Part shown: piece by piece, positions 6,428-6,884 of the stretch
Numbering within the stretch: position 1 is the stretch's first letter
Layout of the letters: the number at the start of each line of letters is the position of its first letter
Source: Reyranella sp.
GTDB taxonomy: Bacteria > Pseudomonadota > Alphaproteobacteria > Reyranellales > Reyranellaceae
Direction: 5' to 3'
Assembly: GCA_004296815.1 (NCBI GenBank)
Contig: SCVT01000111.1
Location: 1 to 6,884 of the forward strand
DNA length: 6,884 bases
Made by a program: the position numbers and the translations under genes
The notes under the pieces: generated by a model
What the model was told of the DNA's origin: nothing
The model's database searches: none
Seen by the model: the letters and a program-made list of their open reading frames with translations, nothing else

Positions 6428-6884
6428 GAAGTCTCCGCCGCGACACGCGCGGCGACCGGGATCGGCAACGACGGGATCGACGGCCGGTCGGCCACCACCC
6501 GCGGCGGATCGCCGATGCGGCGATGCTCGTCGGGCCGCGCCCACGGGCGGCGGACGCCCAGCTGCTCGGCGACGTCGAGGCCCGCCGACAGCGCATCCTC
6601 GTGGAAGCCGTAGCCGCAGTAGCTGCCGCAAAAGTAGGTGTTCCGAACGCCTTGTATGCGATGGAGGTCGCGTTGCGCGCGGATCGCAGCGGCGTCGTAC
6701 ATCGGATGCTCGAAGGAGAAGCGGGCGTGCGCCGCAGCCGGCGCCGGGGCGCGACCGGGATTCACCGAGACGAAGAGCGGCGTGGTGTCCGGAATGTTCT
6801 GCAGGCGGTTCATCCAGTAGGTCACACTCACATTGCCGTCGCGGGCACGGCTGTCGGCGACATAGTTCCAGCTCGACCAGACGC
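6424..6884 (-). CDS. FAD-dependent amine-oxidase-like oxidoreductase, C-terminal part (5' end outside window)
   Basis: The frame is open from the right edge to TGA at 6424, giving 152 visible residues of a larger protein. They match the C-terminal part of predicted NAD/FAD-binding proteins of the flavin amine oxidase type (COG2907): WSSWNY near the visible start, VTYWMNRLQ, PLFVSVNP, and the C-terminal flavin-binding segment GVRNTYFCGSYCGYGFHED at visible residues about 78-96, followed by ALSAGLDVAEQLG. The N-terminal Rossmann GxGxxG motif must lie outside the window. After RRPW there is a Pro/Arg-rich tail of about 38 residues. The stop overlaps the DUF1365 start (GTGA), which implies translational coupling. 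The protein probably acts as a flavin oxidase, desaturase or isomerase on membrane acyl chains, by analogy with the furan fatty acid and RpoE/ChrR-linked genes of alphaproteobacteria; the exact reaction is not shown by the sequence. Confidence 0.9.
   Translation of the reverse strand, partial: VWSSWNYVADSRARDGNVSVTYWMNRLQNIPDTTPLFVSVNPGRAPAPAAAHARFSFEHPMYDAAAIRAQRDLHRIQGVRNTYFCGSYCGYGFHEDALSAGLDVAEQLGVRRPWARPDEHRRIGDPPRVVADRPSIPSLPIPVAARVAAETS
6432..6436 (-). promoter_or_regulatory. Ribosome binding site deciding the DUF1365 GTG start
   Basis: GGAGA on the minus strand lies 4 bases before the GTG at 6427 and within the end of the upstream FAD oxidoreductase gene. It supports the GTG over the in-frame ATG at 6631. 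Confidence 0.65.

Noticed and set aside
5558..6613. 351-codon plus-strand frame opposite DUF1365 and the FAD oxidoreductase
   Set aside because: It has no recognisable motif and spans the overlap of two conserved minus-strand genes.
6428..6631. N-terminal extension of the DUF1365 protein to an ATG at 6631
   Set aside because: The extra 68 residues are Arg/Ala/Gly-rich, lie wholly within the FAD oxidoreductase gene, and the GTG at 6427 has a good ribosome site and matches the family start.

Overview
This is a G+C-rich, almost fully coding bacterial window. Codon third positions are strongly G/C, and the families present (GPH symporter, Cfa-like methyltransferase, DUF1365, FAD oxidoreductase, DUF1800/DUF1501 pair) point to a proteobacterium, most likely an alphaproteobacterium. 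I cannot name a genus from the sequence. There are six protein genes, two of them cut by the window edges, in two converging blocks that meet at about 2926-2940. I see no tRNA, rRNA, CRISPR array, insertion sequence or attachment site, and no gene-free stretch longer than 57 bases.

Left block, plus strand, 1-2925: the end of a small helical protein of Spy/CpxP/heavy-metal-sensor type, then a Tat-exported DUF1800 protein, then a DUF1501 protein. The spacers are 12 and 10 bases, so this looks like one transcript. DUF1800 and DUF1501 genes are known to travel as pairs, but their biochemical role is poorly defined. Here the DUF1501 protein has no export signal and an in-frame stop just upstream rules out a hidden one. 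If it works in the periplasm it may have to be carried across by its Tat-tagged DUF1800 partner.

Right block, minus strand, read from 6884 down to 2941: the C-terminal part of an FAD-dependent amine-oxidase-like protein, a DUF1365 protein (GTG start overlapping the upstream stop as GTGA), a cyclopropane-fatty-acid-synthase-like methyltransferase, and a GPH-family (MelB-like) membrane transporter. FAD oxidoreductase, DUF1365 and Cfa-like proteins commonly occur together and act, or are thought to act, on unsaturated acyl chains of membrane phospholipids. The set resembles the singlet-oxygen (RpoE/ChrR) regulated lipid genes of Rhodobacter sphaeroides and the furan fatty acid genes of alphaproteobacteria. 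The Cfa-like protein lacks two of the bicarbonate-site residues of E. coli Cfa, so its product may be a methylated or otherwise modified acyl chain rather than a plain cyclopropane. The transporter gene follows after 57 bases and may also have its own weak promoter. A perfect 18-bp palindrome sits at the point where the two blocks converge.
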